Source of the DNA: JTS-AC122 sp041742635
GTDB taxonomy: Bacteria > Planctomycetota > Phycisphaerae > Phycisphaerales > UBA1924
Direction of reading: 5' to 3'
NCBI GenBank assembly: GCA_041742635.1
Contig: JBGSIF010000002.1
Span: 1-5,461 of the forward strand
DNA: 5,461 nucleotides
Shown: one piece after another, positions 4,997 to 5,461 of the stretch
Numbering within the stretch: position 1 is the stretch's first letter
Layout: each line of letters opens with the position of its first letter
The notes under the pieces: model-generated
Told to the model about the DNA's origin: nothing
The model's input: only the letters and a program-made list of their open reading frames with translations
The model's database searches: none
Position numbers and translations under genes: made by a program

Positions 4997-5101
4997 CACG
5001 GATCGGCAATGACGTACACGGGATACGATCTCGAAGCGAAGGATTCGCACCGCCCCGGCGTTCGGCCGGTTCGACGCGCCAAGGCTGTCAAGAGGACCAC
5101 C
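4997..5101. other. Spacer between top6A and the DoxX-like gene
   Basis: Contains an inverted repeat GCGAA-GGA-TTCGC (5036-5048) and an ATG at 5009 that is in frame with the next gene but has only weak ribosome-binding sequence. No clear promoter or T-rich terminator is visible, so the two genes may be co-transcribed. Confidence 0.4.
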
Positions 5102-5461
5102 ATGCGTACACGAGACAAAGTTTCTCTCTCCCTCCCACCCCTCTTGCTCCGGGTGATGCTCGGTGCTGTTTTTATCTGGGCAGGTCTTGGAAAGATCCAA
5201 GTGACCGACCCGGTCGATGCCCCAACCGCGGCGACGCTGGCGAACTTGGGCGTCCTCAAACCCTCTTCGACCCCGACCCCGGACCCCAACACCCCGCAAA
5301 AACCGCTCCCGCCGTCGGACGGCGCGGACAAGAAGCCCGACAATACACCGGCGGACAAACCCACCGCTGGCTCGCCCGCAGACACAACCCCCGCCGGCGA
5401 AAAGCCCATCACCGACAAGCCCGGCCCTCAGAAGCCCGGCTCGGACACACCCGCGAGCGAC
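5102..5461 (+). CDS. DoxX-like membrane protein, N-terminal part with long Pro/Lys/Asp-rich linker (incomplete)
   Basis: The frame is open from the ATG at 5102, with GAGGA (5092-5096) 5 nt upstream, through the window end: 120 residues. Residues 11-31, LPPLLLRVMLGAVFIWAGLG plus K31, match the first membrane helix of DoxX-type proteins (LLR..LG..F..AGLGK), a family of four-helix membrane proteins with poorly defined redox or terminal-oxidase-associated roles. After VDAPTAATLANLGVLK (38-53) comes a low-complexity stretch rich in Pro, Asp, Lys and Thr (54-120, 18 prolines in 67 residues) with loose DKP and TPA-type repeats, probably disordered and on the outer face. The remaining helices would lie past the edge. 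An alternative in-frame ATG at 5009 would add 31 residues. Family call from the first helix only. Confidence 0.65.
   Translation, partial: MRTRDKVSLSLPPLLLRVMLGAVFIWAGLGKIQVTDPVDAPTAATLANLGVLKPSSTPTPDPNTPQKPLPPSDGADKKPDNTPADKPTAGSPADTTPAGEKPITDKPGPQKPGSDTPASD

Overview
GC-rich bacterial DNA that looks like an accessory region of a planctomycete, probably Phycisphaerae-like. I infer this from the style of the proteins: a 'MADYLPGPDAD...' N-terminus, a minimal FHA protein, a HicAB pair whose HicB carries a C-terminal ribbon-helix-helix, a bacterial topoisomerase VI A subunit, and a DoxX-type protein with an inserted linker. No rRNA, tRNA or CRISPR array is visible. TGA is a normal stop here, for example at the ends of the FHA and hicB genes.

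Layout. Positions 1-340 (minus strand) hold the 5' part of a decayed gene, broken by an in-frame stop and by compensating frameshifts. Positions 491-2007 are best read as one complete IS110-family insertion sequence, with a DEDD/Ser transposase at 601-1638. A near-perfect inverted repeat at 498-512 / 1991-2004 and a long structured tail after the transposase gene point to the IS1111 subgroup. The flanks suggest insertion into a dispersed 'CACCACAGAG'-type repeat. The tail holds hairpins that could be the element's guide (seeker/bridge) RNA, and one hairpin loop carries ACAGAGA, identical to the left target flank.

Right of the IS, 2136-2393 (minus) encodes a small two-helix membrane protein without a canonical start. 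It diverges from a small FHA-domain gene (2456-2827). A promoter-like segment with an internal inverted repeat (2950-2977) precedes a hicAB toxin-antitoxin locus. HicA (3100-3321) is interrupted by a single TGA where the conserved Gly of the GSHH motif should be; HicB (3245-3679) is intact and overlaps the hicA end. Next comes topoisomerase VI subunit A (3857-4996) with no B subunit beside it, and then the start of a DoxX-like membrane protein (5102 to the window end).

The genes do not form one pathway. The picture is a host region (top6A, doxX-like, FHA) interleaved with mobile and selfish modules in different states of decay. The most interesting parts are the putative guide RNA of the IS and the toxin gene inactivated at a signature residue.
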